From positions 41,966,597-42,030,596 of the forward strand of contig CM055099.1 of NCBI GenBank assembly GCA_029204225.1: a stretch of DNA of 64,000 nucleotides, given 5' to 3'. Under the pieces are notes generated by a model. The model was not told the origin of the DNA, made no database searches, and was given only the letters and a program-made list of their open reading frames with translations. Every line of letters begins with the position of its first letter. The stretch's first letter is position 1. The position numbers and the translations under genes were made by a program. Positions 20,116-32,924 of this stretch are shown here, in pieces. This stretch comes from Diphasiastrum complanatum (lineage: Eukaryota; Streptophyta; Lycopodiopsida; Lycopodiales; Lycopodiaceae).

Positions 20116-22837
20116 CTATTTCATCTCATCAGTTTCCGTAGTTTCTCTAGCGTTGTTTTTCAAAACATTGGATGTTGGTGTCCTCGGCATCCATCTCTTT
20201 CCAACTCGGACTCTAGACATCCTCCATTCTTGATGCCTTGTTCTAGCATTAGAGGATTGCCATGCTGTCTTTATGACTGAATTTGAATTGGAGATCATTG
20301 AACACAACTCTTCAGTTCTTGTGTTTTGAAAGTGTCCTCGGCCCAAAACTCCTCTGTAATACCATTGGAATATCTCAACCAATGCATTGCTAAGATCCTT
20401 TCCTCTGCCATGCCGTGAATTTTTGAAATACGTAGCCTTTGCCCTGTAATGACTCTTTTCCATGCCTTGCGTATTCCAAATAGCTAATGATCCATAGGTT
20501 TTCATAAACCAAGGTCCATGAGCATAGAAGATGTGCTGTTCATAGAAAATTTGTATTAGTTTAAATCTTTACAAATACATAAATATGAAAGTAAAAAATA
20601 TGAGACACACATACCATATAGTGAGTTATGTGTGTTTCTCCCCATGCATCGATCATCAATTCAGTAAATGTTTTGACTTCTCTTGCGTATCTATCCAAAT
20701 CTTCATCTCTCACAATCTTTTTGTTGATAGTTTGTGACAAGGCATCAAATGCTTGCCAAACCTTAGCACGTGTACTTGCCATGCGAGGATCTGAGCCAAT
20801 ATTTGTTGTGCATTGACATATTTTCTTCCAGTACTTCCATTCAACACTGCTTTCACGTGCAGTATGATTTGACAATAGGTGTCTCGCTTTTGCACCACCC
20901 ATTGAAACTTTTGCTAGAACATCTTGCGTTTTTCCACTCATCTCAACGTCTTTGGTAAGACTGACGTGGCCCCCATGCAATCCCATATCGGATAAAATTA
21001 TCTCTAGATTTCTAATGCTAACATATGCTCTTGATTTGGGCTGCATATTCCATGCGTAACAACAATGCAAAAATAATAATTTGTCCAGTATTCGTAATTC
21101 ACCATGCATTGTGCAAAAATGGACTCTTTCGAGAGGAATGTTCAGCACAGGACTCCAAGCTTTGTCTAGATTGTGCCTATTTGGTGCAAGACGTTGGTTG
21201 CAATTCAAAATACTTCTGTTCCGCCCAGATTCAAACATACAATATATACAAAAATTCTTTGCATTTGCACCGAGACCACAACCGTACATGCATTTCAAAG
21301 TTTTCAAATCAGCAGCTAGGTGTCATTCTACAGCAAAGCTTTCTCCTTCAACATTGAGCAATTTGCCTTCATTTTGTGCATGTATTATCTTAGATATACT
21401 ACATTTTTCAAATAGCCACTCCAATACGTCGTGAGACTCCTTAGGAACTTCAAATGCAGCTATCCACCATATGTGATTTTCGGATTGCACGCTAAATTCT
21501 TTACAATAACTTCCGCCAAACTGTTGCAATTCATGATTCATCAAGGTGATTGTGACACGTTCAAGTTTATGCCCTTTTACGATTTCTGCTTCGTCCAACT
21601 TAATAACAAATATAACTTTACCTCCGCAATCTGTAAAACAGAAATTTCATTACTGAAACATATTAGTTGAAGAAAAGCATACAATTGAAAACCGAAATTC
21701 ACAATAGATGTTCTTACCATTTGTTCTAACTTCGTAATGTCGGGTCATCATCACTTGGACCTTTTCTAAAAATATATTATTGCCTTGATGATAACAAAAA
21801 CATGTCGGAGGTCCTTTCTTCTTATTGGTTACTGTAAAAGAATCCTTGATATGTTGAAACTCTCCTAATTCAGAGAGCAATATCGAATTGCATTCTCGTT
21901 TGGCGGATTCGACAAGTTTATAAGTAGGTATTATTTGATGGCGTTTTAACCCATTTTTGTCAAAGCGTTTCATATACTTCTTCAAAGCTCTATACCCCTT
22001 GCGACTCACACCTCCTTGGTCACATGTGTACACCATCTCTTTAACATTTGGATTTGGCTTGAACTTGTCGACTAGCTTTTTTGCAATTCTCAAGCGAATT
22101 GAATCACTTGTTTCATCTTCAACAATCTTAATCAAATCTTTACCGTTCAAAAAATGTTTCATATATTTTTCAGCAATAAAATCTTTTCCAACCGTCTTTT
22201 TCAAGAACTCTTTTGTGTCCCTCATACGTCTTTTACTGGCACCACCACTTGGTGCCAAAGCTTCTAGTTTGTGTCTCTTAGTGTTTTCATTTTCTGCTTG
22301 CTGATCCATCGAGACTCTACGCTTTCGTTGTAAGCCATATATTGTCCTCTGAAATATACTGATTGAAGATTGCAATTCTTCAATTTTTGCGACAGAACTG
22401 GCAAGCTCTATTTTCAAACCATTTATCTCCTGCTCCAATTTTATTCCATGCAATGACTTTAAATTGTCATTCATACTCAATATATGAATGTTTGCCGTAT
22501 TTGCCAATGTCTCAGCTTGAATTCTTCGAGAATCCATTGCTTGACAATAGCCAAGCAGTCCATTCCGGCCATCCCCAATGAACCTTAACAAACTACATAC
22601 ATCAGAAAATTTAAGAGGAGCATCTACCAATGGATTATGAGGGTATAAATCACCTCTTACCCATACGTCAATATGTTTTTTTCCTTCTAATCTCCAACAA
22701 TGCGTGTCATACGGATTTAAGTTAACACCCCATGCAGCTTTGGTGGTCGCATAATCCTTCTCTATCTTCACATGTAAGTGATACTTGGTTGTCATCTTGA
22801 AGATGTCGAATTTTCCAATAGAATCTATGTAGAACAT
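20116..22837 (-). CDS. Transposase-like protein, three exons, one Trp-to-stop change
   Basis: Exons 22837-21718, 21630-20615 and 20535-20116 have GT/AG borders (ATG/GTAAGA, TTACAG/AT, ATG/GTATGT, GAACAG/CAC) and total 2556 bp, 852 codons, in phase. In order: YHLHVKIEKD; HIDVWVRGDLYPHNP; LLRFIGDGRNGLLGYCQ; a coiled coil (about residues 150-195); basic RKRR; DQGGVSRKGYRAL; DCGGKVIFVIKLDEAE; NHIWWIAAFEV; a CxYC-type pair (CIYCMF); VHFCTMHGELRILDKLLFL; VEWKYWKKICQCTTNIG; HGPWFMKTYGSLAIWNTQGM followed by EKSHYRAKATYFKNSRHGRG; and a basic tail. The Cys/His pairs, LH...DKLL block and N.QG.EK.H block recall large KDZ-like transposases, but no family or catalytic triad can be fixed by eye. TGA at 21323-21325 sits where the related copy at 2585-3177 has Trp, so the stop is recent. 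It is the best candidate for the mobility gene of the 14421-23196 element. Confidence 0.65.
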
Positions 22838-23160
22838 TACAATATACCTTAATCAAATGGTGTCAAAGTTCAATGTGAACTAACCATGATATAAGCTTTA
22901 TTAGGCATATACTAGTTTCCATCCCTAGGGTCCTATTGTAGTTAGGACAATGAAAGGTCGGCCTATACTAACCCTACTCTAGTTGTAATTTGTAACTTAC
23001 CTATTAGTTGCCTATTATAGTCTATGCAAATAACCTACAATAGTCTATAAAAATGAGTCCTACATTTAGGCCTTAACTCTTGCTCACCTTGTATGGTAAC
23101 CCAAGGTAAAGGTGCCACGTAGGATTGATTAATTATGATTAGAAAACTTGTTTAGGCAAG
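22838..23160 (-). promoter_or_regulatory. Upstream region of the transposase-like gene
   Basis: Non-coding. It contains short repeats of CTATTATAG/CTATTGTAG and TTAGGCCTA-type motifs. It runs from the gene start to the right terminal repeat and presumably holds the promoter. Confidence 0.4.
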
Positions 23161-23196
23161 GAAGAGGCCCTTTTTGAGTCCAAAAAGGGCCCTAAT
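23161..23196 (-). repeat. Right terminal inverted repeat with internal hairpin
   Basis: Reverse complement of 14421-14456 with one mismatch; ends GGGCCCTAAT. The inner base TCTTC end is shared, after which similarity with the left end stops. Confidence 0.85.
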
Positions 23197-23740
23197 GGGA
23201 AGGACAACATACTTAAAATTTTTCTTTGTATTGGATGGAGTCAACAGACTAACATGCAGTGTTTTGTTGCTTCACTTACACTTATCTATATCTCAAGTTT
23301 TTCTTTGATCACGGTATTCAATATATATATTCTCCTGGCAAGGAAATTACAAGAAGAATTTAGCTAATTGTTACAAGAAAGCTTTATGCCAAACTTCTAA
23401 TTAACTATGTGTTAACTCTTGTAACATGGCTTTAGCAGCATGAGGTCTTAGCTCTTCATGATGGCCAAGCTTTGAATTCGACATTGAGAACATGTTGAAT
23501 GCGTCAACTATTGTCATTGTCGATGTTGAGTAGTTCATGAAGTTTGACAATCTAAGACTGCTGGAAAAGGGTCGTTGAGTTCACCATTTCCAACACTTCT
23601 TCTTATGTCTTTGCGTGGATTGTAGTCTAAATACTTCCACAAAGGACATGGCAAGCGATTTGTGTCTCTTCAATTCTTCCATCCAACATGCACAGGACTC
23701 CTGTCCTTTTCCTTATTGCAATGTACTCCTCATCCATCTC
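23197..23740 (-). repeat. LTR-like non-coding stretch flanking the DNA transposon
   Basis: On the minus strand TGTTGGAAATGG (about 23608) begins a non-coding stretch with LTR-like composition that would run across the transposon insertion site to about 14335. No partner LTR is found, so this is weak. Confidence 0.25.
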
Positions 23741-24152
23741 CAAATAACATTGTCCACTGATGTCATCTTCCACCACATATATACATATCATCTTTCACTA
23801 CTTTCATCTCATTGGCCACAGGGACTACCTCCTCACAGCTATCAAACAATTCACTTTGATTCCCATCTTTCCTATGGTGTGTATCCTATATGTAAGCCAT
23901 GAATAAAACAAATTTTTCTTCTTGTCCCACTTATGGGAGATTCACTTCACGTATCATCCTTTTCTTCAGATCCTCCAATAACTTGTGACATTGATTCACA
24001 AAGTGCCCCATCTCATCACAATAGTAGCATTGAATGTTAGTCATCTTCTTGAATAATTCTTTGCTATAGTTCCATATTTCATGTCTCCACTCTTGCGATC
24101 CTTTCCCATAATCGCCATGTTGACCCCTCTTCATTTTTGATTCTTGAATCAC
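23741..24152 (-). pseudogene. Copia X gag, zinc-knuckle part
   Basis: Minus-strand reading gives a Lys-rich lead, the zinc knuckle CYYCDEMGHFVNQC and DLKKRMIREVNL, then a broken continuation FVLFMAYI. It matches the element A Gag in order and motif (CYYCNEIGHFVRQC) but is clearly older. Its orientation fits the pol remnants at 14057-14334 and 8500-9190 as one element split by later insertions. Confidence 0.65.
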
Positions 24153-24189
24153 GTTATCAGCACCACCTCATCTCACAACTAGAAAACTC

Positions 24190-24480
24190 TGTGTTTATCC
24201 ACGCAGAGTATCCACGCGAAAGATGAGCCTTTTTTTTTTTTAATATTTTTACTATGGCGTGGATTATCCACGCGAAATTAGAATTCCAATTTCCGGCTTC
24301 GGGTGTCGGAGGTTTGCCCAGCTGTCGGTTGTCGGAATTGGCATGGATAATCCACGCAGTTTGAATTTTATGACATCCGGCCAATCTACTGCCAGAAATG
24401 ACACTTGCATGGAACATCCATGCGCCCGTATCCACGCCTATCCACGGCTATATCCACGCGAAATTTTTTTTGCCCGCGCG
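24190..24480. repeat. Cluster of ATCCACGC / GCGTGGAT motifs
   Basis: At least eight copies of ATCCACGC or its complement lie within 290 bp in both orientations, with several pairs facing each other. It separates the two halves of the copia X gag, so it is probably a small inserted non-autonomous element. Confidence 0.5.
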
Positions 24481-24722
24481 TCCTCCTTTGTATTGTGCGT
24501 GGATATTTGCTACATGTGTTCTTGTGACCTGGCCTCCCATTATCTTTCCCTCTTGCCTCCTCTTGCATGAATAATTTCTAGACGAATTCCACATTTAGCC
24601 TCTCTTATTTTTTTTTTTTCAGAAATATTTTACATTCACTTTTGGGATGCGAAAGGTGCATGTTAAAAAAAATTTACGACAAAAAACAAGAGGAAACAAA
24701 AAGTAAAAAAGTTTTGATGCCA

Positions 24723-24832
24723 TGGAAGGTCACCTCCTTGGCCATTTCGCCGAGGGAAGGGCCTTCTGCCTCAGGCTACTGCCCTCGGCCAACGGACCTT
24801 CCTCGGTGGAACGGCCTCGGAGGGTGACCTTC
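24723..24832. repeat. Imperfect hairpin, MITE-like
   Basis: GGAAGGTCACCTCC at the left and GGAGGGTGACCTTCC at the right are inverted, with CCGAGG/CCTCGG pairs inside. No target duplication is evident. Confidence 0.4.
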
Positions 24833-24839
24833 CCTCGCC

Positions 24840-25262
24840 CATGATCAGTGGGTCATAGCTGTTTGCACGTTCCCTAGTATAGTGAGACTAGCATTTTCTA
24901 CTCAATGCAATTCCATGTCTCTTCTACTTGTCTGGCCATCATTTTGACTTTATCCAAGTGCACGACCATATCTTCATTCTCGTTCATCCTAATAATTTCT
25001 AATGGATCATGAGAAGGTTGGATAGGCTCTTCACTTCATAGGCATTTGCAAGAGTATTCCACACGTTTGTGGCAGTTTTCATTCCTCTCACTTGTGAGAT
25101 AGCTAAATCACCTAGTGAAATGCAAATTGCAAGGTATGATTTCCTCTCCTTGGCTTACAAGACCTCTATAGAGGCCTGCTTCCTCAACACTCCTTCCTTG
25201 TCAACCTCAATAGTGTCACTTTTTTCAACAACTCTCCACCTCTCTTCTTGAAAACAAGTTGC
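24840..25262 (-). pseudogene. Copia X gag, N-terminal part
   Basis: Minus strand: RWRVVEKSDTIEVD, EVL-AKERKSYLAICISLGD, TATNVWNTLANAYEVKSLSN, the UBN2-type Gag pattern (lengthy helical domain before the zinc knuckle). Interrupted by stops. Confidence 0.6.
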
Positions 25263-25471
25263 ATCCTCCAGCTATAGTTTATGTGACTTCCTATATCCAA
25301 TTTGTCCACAATCTTTGAATAAATCATGTTGGCCACTTACATTTCTATTTGTGATGAAGGCAACACCTTTGTTTTTTTTGTAATCTCCGAGTGAGTACTA
25401 GTAAAACAAAATGAAACCTCTTTGTCATGCCCTCCGACCCAATGTCAATCCCATCAATGGAGGATTTTTTG

Positions 25472-25660
25472 ACCCTGGATCGGATCGGATCGAGGCGGAA
25501 AATATCCGAACTGAGTTGACTCTGGATCAAATCAAATTGGGTCTGATTTATTCGGGCGTCTTTGACCCTGGATCAGATCGAATCAGGTCTAATTTGTCCG
25601 GGCATCTTCAACCCTAGATCAGATCAAATTGGATCTAGTTTTTTCGACCCTGAAAAAATT
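25472..25660. repeat. Degenerate 46-bp tandem repeat
   Basis: Units begin GACCCTGGATCAGATC or a variant near 25472, 25518, 25563 and 25609, each followed by GGTCT(A/G)ATTT and CGGGC(A/G)TCTT. A similar GACCC-AGGATCGAA motif recurs in the copia fragment at 26930-27060. Confidence 0.6.
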
Positions 25661-25989
25661 TGAGCCTATGTATATTATTTGACCCAGTGTATAAATTTTG
25701 ACCCCTTGTACTGTCAACTCAAAAATTTGACCCACATCACGACGTTGATAGTTCGCCTACCTCTGTACGTATATCTACTGTAAAATGGTGGCTACCTACT
25801 GTAGGAGAAATGTAGTTAATCAAGTAGATTAGTGTTAGCTTTCAATGTAATGATCATCTGCCCTCCAATCATCCAGGAAGTTCTATTGGAGTCAATGCAC
25901 TGATTAGGTTATCATCCTATAGGCATTAGTCTAGGAAAGTCTTAGGTTTTGGTAGAAGATTAGGCTACCTTTACAAATTAAGTCACTGT

Positions 25990-27236
25990 TTTTGTACAAA
26001 TAGTCAAGCTCTTATTTCTAATTCTGAATCAAATCATATGCTATGGCATTTCATACTAGGCCATTTAAACCTCAAGAGTATTCAACAAATGTCAAATCAA
26101 AACTTAGTGCAAGATCTATCCTCTATTAGCAAATCCGATTCTCCATGTGAAAGCTGCATTGTTAGCAAGCATGCTAGAAATCCATTCAATTCTGCTTTTG
26201 TTCATATTTCTAGAGATTTTCTAGATCTTGTACATAGTGAACGCAGACTTCTTCCACAAGGGAAGCTTTTTATTTTCTGACTTTTATTGATGACTTTTCC
26301 AAGAGAACTGCTACTTACCTTTTGAAGAATAAATCCGATACTTTCAAATTCAAGCAGTTCAAAGCATCTGCAAAAAATCAGACCTAGAGAACAATCAAAG
26401 CTCTACGTATTGATGGAGGGGGAGAATACATCTCCACCAAGTTCAAGGAATTCTACAAGGCCTGTGGAATACACCAACAATACACTACTAGCTACTCTCC
26501 TCAGTCCAATGGAGTAGCATAACAGAAGAATCAGACACTCATTGAGAGTGCCAAAAGCATGATGGCCCATGCTTCTCTTCCAAAAAGATTTTGGGTAGAA
26601 GCTGTCACTACAGCTGCCTACCTACAAAATTGATCCATCACTAAGGCCCTGAATGGCAAGACACCCTATGAGGTGTGGACTGGATCGAAGCCGTCACTCA
26701 ACCATATTCGAGTGTTTGGTTGCATTGCCTATGCTTAAATCCCTAAAGATCTAACAAAGAAGCTGGATGACAAAAGCACAAAATCGATTTTCATTGGCTA
26801 CCCTAGACCACAAGGCATAAAGGTCTACAACCTGGACAATCAGAAGACACTCACGAGCAGAGATGCCATATTCATGGAAGACCAATTTTTTGACCACAAG
26901 TCGGAAAAGCTCCAGAAAAATCTGACCCAAGGATCGAATAGTCAAAATTTGATCCGAGAGTCAAAAATTCAAAATCCGACCCAAGGGTCGAACAACAGAA
27001 AATCGATTTTGACTCGGACAGTGAGTCAGAACCTCAACGGATCGAACAACATCAAAGGGTCAAAAATCAACCAAGAAGATCAAATCGACCCAGACAGCCT
27101 CCATCCTGATTCATGGATGACTTCGGCCTGCTACTTTGTGCAAGAACCAAACACAGTTCATGAGGCAATGACAACACATGATGCTAACCAGTGGAATGCT
27201 TCCATGGATGCAGAATTCGATTTATATCTTAAATGA
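25990..27236 (+). mobile_element. Copia Y fragment: pre-integrase and integrase, plus strand
   Basis: Plus-strand frames give LWHFILGHLNLKSIQQM with CESCIVSKHARN (zinc-binding pre-integrase), FIDDFSKRTATYLLKN, LRIDGGGEYISTKFKEF, YSPQSNGVA, a stop, ESAKSMMAHASLP, TPYEVWTGSKP, HIRVFGCIAYA, IFIGYPRPQGIKVY and then the low-complexity linker before RT (DANQWNASMDAEFDLYLK). Several stops. Gag, RT and LTRs are not recognised nearby, so it is a truncated copy in pectate lyase intron 2. Confidence 0.75.
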
Positions 27237-28861
27237 AATTGAATACTATCAGTCACAAAAGGGTATATTATCAAGGTTTAGATGTATAGCTCTTTATGGA
27301 TATTTTCAAATTGCAAAATAAAAAAGCCTGAAAGCTATATCTCTTTGTGAGAGTATATTTTTGAATTTCACGATATTATGAGATTGGTAACCTGGTGATT
27401 CTTTGGGAGGTAGTAATTACTACTTGAAAACCTTGGACAATGTCACATGAAGGGCTAATAACATCTATTCGGATCTATGAATGAATTTATAATATAAATA
27501 ATTCATTGTGTTGATAGTGATAACCAAGGCTAACTGAAAACAATAAGTATAGTTTCCCTTGACCTCATGTAAAATCATGTTTTGATCCATTTAGGTCGTT
27601 TCTCATGCATATTGAGTTCTATAGCCAAAAAGAATATATGAGGAGCATTCACATATATGAAAGTGTAGGGGCATAATTAGCAATATTGGATTACTCTAAT
27701 GCAAGATAGATTCATGACTTTTCTTGATTCTACAACACTATTTGAATAGCACCTTGCAAGTCGTGATTGTGTTCCTTCTTGATAAAAGATCAAAGATTTT
27801 TTTATAGCCTCTCCTTGGTCTTATCTAGATGATGTGATAGCTATTGAAGACTTGTAAAGTTTCATATAAAAAGAGGGAGAAGAAGGGTGATAGAAAGGCT
27901 ATTTAATATAAACATTTATAGCATTGATTCCAAAAGAAATTTGTTATATAAACAAATGGAGGACCTATTTTAGAATCTCAATTGATAGGATCTTTGGGAT
28001 ATTGTTGGAACCTTTTAAGGCATATAGGGATCAAATTGGTTAGAAGATGCGTGGGAGGCAAAGCTAGAAAACATTTATCTGTATGGTTGAAAGTTGTGTA
28101 GACAAACTTATTGTAGTATGGCTAGAAACTTACTGATCACGAATCTGGCTGATTTGTATAATTAAGATTAGAAAGTTTTATTTCAATAAGTGTTTTGTTG
28201 GATCTATTCTCATATGATTTTCAATTGAGTCAATTAGCTTGATTTTACTGTGAACTAGGATCCGTGAGAGGTTGATACAAGGAAAGAATTTTCTATTGCT
28301 AATATATTCTTCAAAAATAATCTCACATTGAGATTATGATTTAGTATTTTGAGAAATAGCTCTCTTTGAAAAATATCACACTCTTAGAGTTAACTGAGTT
28401 ATAGGGTTCTCAATTAAGTAAGTTATTATGGATAGATCACATGAGATCTATGGATATATGTTACATTATGAATCATTGTGGGATGATAGTTTTTTTGTGG
28501 AATTCTTTGATCTTGTGGATCCACTATGTGGTCCTTTGAATGGGTTGATTTTCATGGATAAACAAGTCGAGCATATCAATGAGAGTTATTTGGACACAGT
28601 TACTTGCAAGTTAATAAGATATCTTGATGAAAATTTGACTTATTAGCTTGAAATGTGGGGTGGGGGTTTTAAATGTTTAAAAGGCTCTTACACCCTTAAG
28701 ATTTTTGTTAAACGGACATGAAAAGATGTGGCTTCCATCCTAAGAGAATTCCTATTTTTTTCCTCTCATTAATTCCAGTTTATTTTCTCTAGAGCTAGAA
28801 TAAAGTCACATATCGATAAGCTTGAGAGGATGGCAGATATGCTGTGTTTGTGTTGATGCAG
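27237..28861. other. Distal part of pectate lyase intron 2, no clear content
   Basis: A/T-rich sequence. A 72-codon frame at 28428-28646 (MDRSHEIYGYMLHYESLWDD...) has no recognisable domain. The intron ends with TTGATGCAG at 28861. Confidence 0.4.
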
Positions 28862-29138
28862 GTGATGTTGTTAGGCCACAACGATGCCTACACTGCTGAT
28901 ATAGATGCCCAGATCTTACAACTGCAGTCGTCAAATTGTATTTTCAACTCATTCAGACGCTCAAAGATAAGGTTCTTCTTACAGTAAGATTTTGGCAGGG
29001 TGAGATTTGGATATGCACACGTTGTAAATAATATAGACACATGCTTGGCTGATGTATGCCATAGGTGGAAGTGCAAATCCCACCATAAAAAGTGAAGGCA
29101 ATTACTTTCTAGCTCACAACAATACCTCTTTCAAATAG
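28862..29138 (+). pseudogene. Pectate lyase exon 3, heavily damaged
   Basis: Begins VMLLGHNDAYTAD, continuing HDE of exon 2 exactly. The next 100 bp are scrambled: only FNSF remains of the FNHF motif and the RMPR catalytic arginine region is lost, with TAA at 28985. Then RVRFGYAHVVNN and, after an extra T near 29045, MYAIGGSANPTIKSEGNYFL are readable. It ends TTC AAA TAG/GTGAGG, where the TAG replaces the usual Glu or Lys codon before VTKR. Confidence 0.8.
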
Positions 29139-29242
29139 GTGAGGCTTCTCCCATGCATTGCCTTATGAATCTATTCTGTTTTGACAGTAGTTTTGTTTGG
29201 GTGAGTAGGTGCCAACTTTGTTAACTAGCTTGCTATTGTCAG

Positions 29243-29458
29243 GTCACCAAAAGACAATCTACAAACTGGAAGAACTGGGAATGGCGATCGGAAGGTGATC
29301 TCTTTCTCAATGGAGCATACTTTCTGCAGTCTAGACATGGATTTGTTGTTCCTTAGTACAATCCACGCCAATGGTTCCAGGCAAAACCAGCTCCTCTTGT
29401 CCCAGAGTTGACATACAATGCTGGTGCCTTCAGCTGTGATGCAAATTTTCCTTGCTGA
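29243..29458 (+). pseudogene. Pectate lyase exon 4 (C-terminus)
   Basis: The acceptor GTCAG precedes [20 protein letters not shown] and [10 protein letters not shown]. An in-frame TAG at 29354 is followed in the same frame by NPRQWFQAKPAPLVPELTYN and AGAFSCDANFPC, then TGA (29456). The tail with paired cysteines matches the family C-terminus. Confidence 0.85.
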
Positions 29459-30112
<654 letters not shown>

Positions 30113-30323
30113 ATAAAATTCAGAGAAGATTCTCTCTTACCTTGGAGTTTAATTTGACCCTAACCTTCGGAGGTTGCAAACATCAACCCTTGGAGGCAGG
30201 CTACCAAGCGTTGCCAGATCCCCATTGCCTGACCCCTCTCCTCTTGGTTGTCTGCCCTATATAGAATGACACTTATGTTGTATGTGCTACCCTCGCACCT
30301 ACCTCCAACGTGTGGTTCACAAC

Positions 30324-30785
30324 CAGTGTTGGGCGGGTATCAAAATTTTGATACCACCCGGGTCAGGGTATTGTAGGTTTTTTTAAAAATTCAATACTAG
30401 TAGGGTATCAACATAAGGAGGTATAGGAGTTGTAGACTGTGGTATAGACCGGGCTGTTATCACAAGGTGATACAAGCCAGCTCGGGTATAAACATGTACA
30501 AATTGCTATAAATATTTTTTTTAAAGATTAATATCATAACTTAAGATATAAAAATCTGAAATAATTTTTTTTTACTAAAACTAGTAATACTATTGATACC
30601 ATGGCAAAAATATACAAAATCTCCCCAACCTGGGTATCAACATGAATAGTAAAATAGTTAATACTGGGTGTCCGGTTCTAGACCCTGGTATTAGAAATTC
30701 ATATACTAGTCGGATCGGGTTTTTAATACCATGTTGATACCCATTATTGATACCAGCCGTGACCCTATATGCCCACCCAACACTG
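30324..30785. mobile_element. hAT-like MITE, 462 bp
   Basis: Ends CAGTGTTGGGCGGG and, inverted at the right, CAGTGTTGGGTGGG are typical hAT-type termini. The flanks TTCACAAC (30316-30323) and CTCACAAC (30786-30793) form an 8-bp duplication with one mismatch, as expected for hAT. The inside is non-coding and repeats GGTAT(C/T)AA motifs. Confidence 0.75.
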
Positions 30786-30858
30786 CTCACAACCACATTT
30801 TCAAAGATTGCCTTCGGAGAGTGCCTCCGGAGGCAGCCGCTTCTGCATGTGACCTCTC

Positions 30859-30861
<3 letters not shown>

Positions 30862-30907
<46 letters not shown>
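30862..30907. repeat. (CA)n microsatellite
   Basis: About 23 CA units. Confidence 0.95.
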
Positions 30908-30911
<4 letters not shown>

Positions 30912-30992
30912 TCATGAGAATGTCACTCGATGCTAAATGACTCATGTTATTATAGAACACGAAAGATGAATATCTAATTATGGGTTATTGTA

Positions 30993-31557
30993 GCTGCGAG
31001 GCTACTCCGACTCAGATTGGGGAGGAACAGTCTCTACCAGAAAAGCTACCTCCGGGTTCTGTTTCTATTTGGCAAGGGGACCGATTTTGGAACTCAAGGA
31101 AGCAGAAATCAGTTGCGCTTTCTTCAACAGAGCCAGAGTAGATCGCAGCATGTCAAGCTTCAAAAGAAGATGTATGGATCAGGTTATTTGACTTACATCA
31201 CACTCAGTTCAATGCTACCACCATTTTGTGTGTCAACTTGAGTTGTATTTCACTATCATTGAATCCTAGATTTCATGGCAAATCCAAGCACATAGAAATC
31301 CAGTATCATTTTATTCGGGAGAAAGTTTTCTCAGGGCAAGTGATCCTTCAATATTGTTCCACAATAGAAATGGTCGCAGACATCTTCACCAAAGCGCTTC
31401 CCAGGATCAAGCATCAGAAGTTCTTCGACATGCTGAATCTGACAAAGATACCAAGGCACCAACTATGACCTTAAGGGGGACTGTTGGAAATTAAGTCCAC
31501 AGTTGTCTCCTTGGAATCATAACTTAGACAACGAAACTATTTGAAGAACGTCTACAA
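30993..31557 (+). mobile_element. Copia E-type fragment: RNase H end, polypurine tract, LTR start
   Basis: Plus strand, with frame changes: LRGYSDSDWGGT, then HGKSKHIEIQYHFIREKV and VADIFTKALPRIKHQKF, the copia RNase H C-terminus. TTAAGGGGGAC (polypurine tract) precedes TGTTGGAAATTAAG (LTR start, 31482). The LTR is cut after about 76 bp, where copia D begins. The fragment at 37631-38480 is a close relative ending in the same way. Confidence 0.75.
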
Positions 31558-32013
31558 ACGGAATTGGTTTTGTAAGCCAAGAATATCCAGAATACGGATG
31601 TCACATGAATAAAAGTCTGAAACAAGCAGCGAGACAATGGTATAGAAAGAAGGATAAAGCACTATGTTCCATAGGCTTCAAACCTCTATTTGCTGAATGA
31701 AATGTCTATATCAAGCATGTCCAAAATGAAATAATCATTGTAGTTGTTTATGTTGATGACACGCTTATCTTCTCAAGAAGAGATAAGTTAATTTCAAATG
31801 TCAAAAGAGACATTTCTGAAATATTTGAGATCAATGACCTAGGAGAAGCTAAAATCTATCTAGACTTATAGATCGTGAGAGACTTTCAAGGTGGTAAGTT
31901 CTATCTTCACCAACAAAAGTACACTCAAAAGATCATTAAAGACTTCAACATGCTCGAATGCAAAGGTGTGCATACTCCCATGATACTTGAAACAATACTG
32001 AGCAAGGCAGATT

Positions 32014-32714
32014 TGTGAAAGTACTGTACTTTAGGACCATAAATGGATCTACAAAAGATCCACAAGAGTGATTGGATGCTTGCTTAACAATCTATCAAAA
32101 AACTAGACACAAAAAAGTTGATCTAGATTGGCAGTTTGACAAACAACAAGCATTAACAATCAAAAGCATTGATCAACATTGAAATCCGAGCCCACACATG
32201 TGTACTACAGGCTGTAGTACGGCCTTCAACCTAAGAAACAAGTAGAAATTGATTTGGTTTCATTTGGATCACAAAAACTCAATGTACATAGTGAACTAGC
32301 TTGAGATTGCCAATGAGCTCCAAAAATTTTCTATCTTCTCACTATGGAGAGAGGGAATACATAGCAAATTCGACTTCCTTCTTGAAGTTAGGTGGATTTC
32401 CAGCATGTAATAAGGAAGTTAACTCACTCTCCTTGACCTAAAATGAAACCCTAGTCTATTTCCTAGAGTTATGCTTGGTAGGCAGCTAGTTGGTCAAATT
32501 TTCACCTTAAACTTAGGTGTAGGTCCTATAAAGTAGGGATGACCACCAAATAGACATGACCAACTCTCTTGACTTGACCTAACCTATATTAGGATGGGTT
32601 TCCCATGTGGCATCATGGCCTCACATGTGTGGGACCCACTTGTGTACACAATTTACACTATTCTACATGGTTTTTGATCAAGCTAGATTTGCCAATTTTT
32701 GGCAATTCTTCACA
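32014..32714 (-). repeat. 3' LTR of element C
   Basis: Near-identical to 35887-36587. A related but diverged LTR lies at 54299-54988. Confidence 0.93.
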
Positions 32715-32924
32715 CTCCTCCTCAAATTTAGCTTGATCTATTTACAACTCTCTTGATAGATGAATGAAAGCTTTTAGAAGTGTCTAAAAAATCCAGCTAC
32801 AAACAAGGAACTTTTGAGACTCCAATAGAGAATGATGTCCATGAAGGATCTTTCACCACCTCTTAGAGGATCCCTTACAATATGTTCCATAAATGTGTCT
32901 ATATACATGTAGCACACTTCAAAA

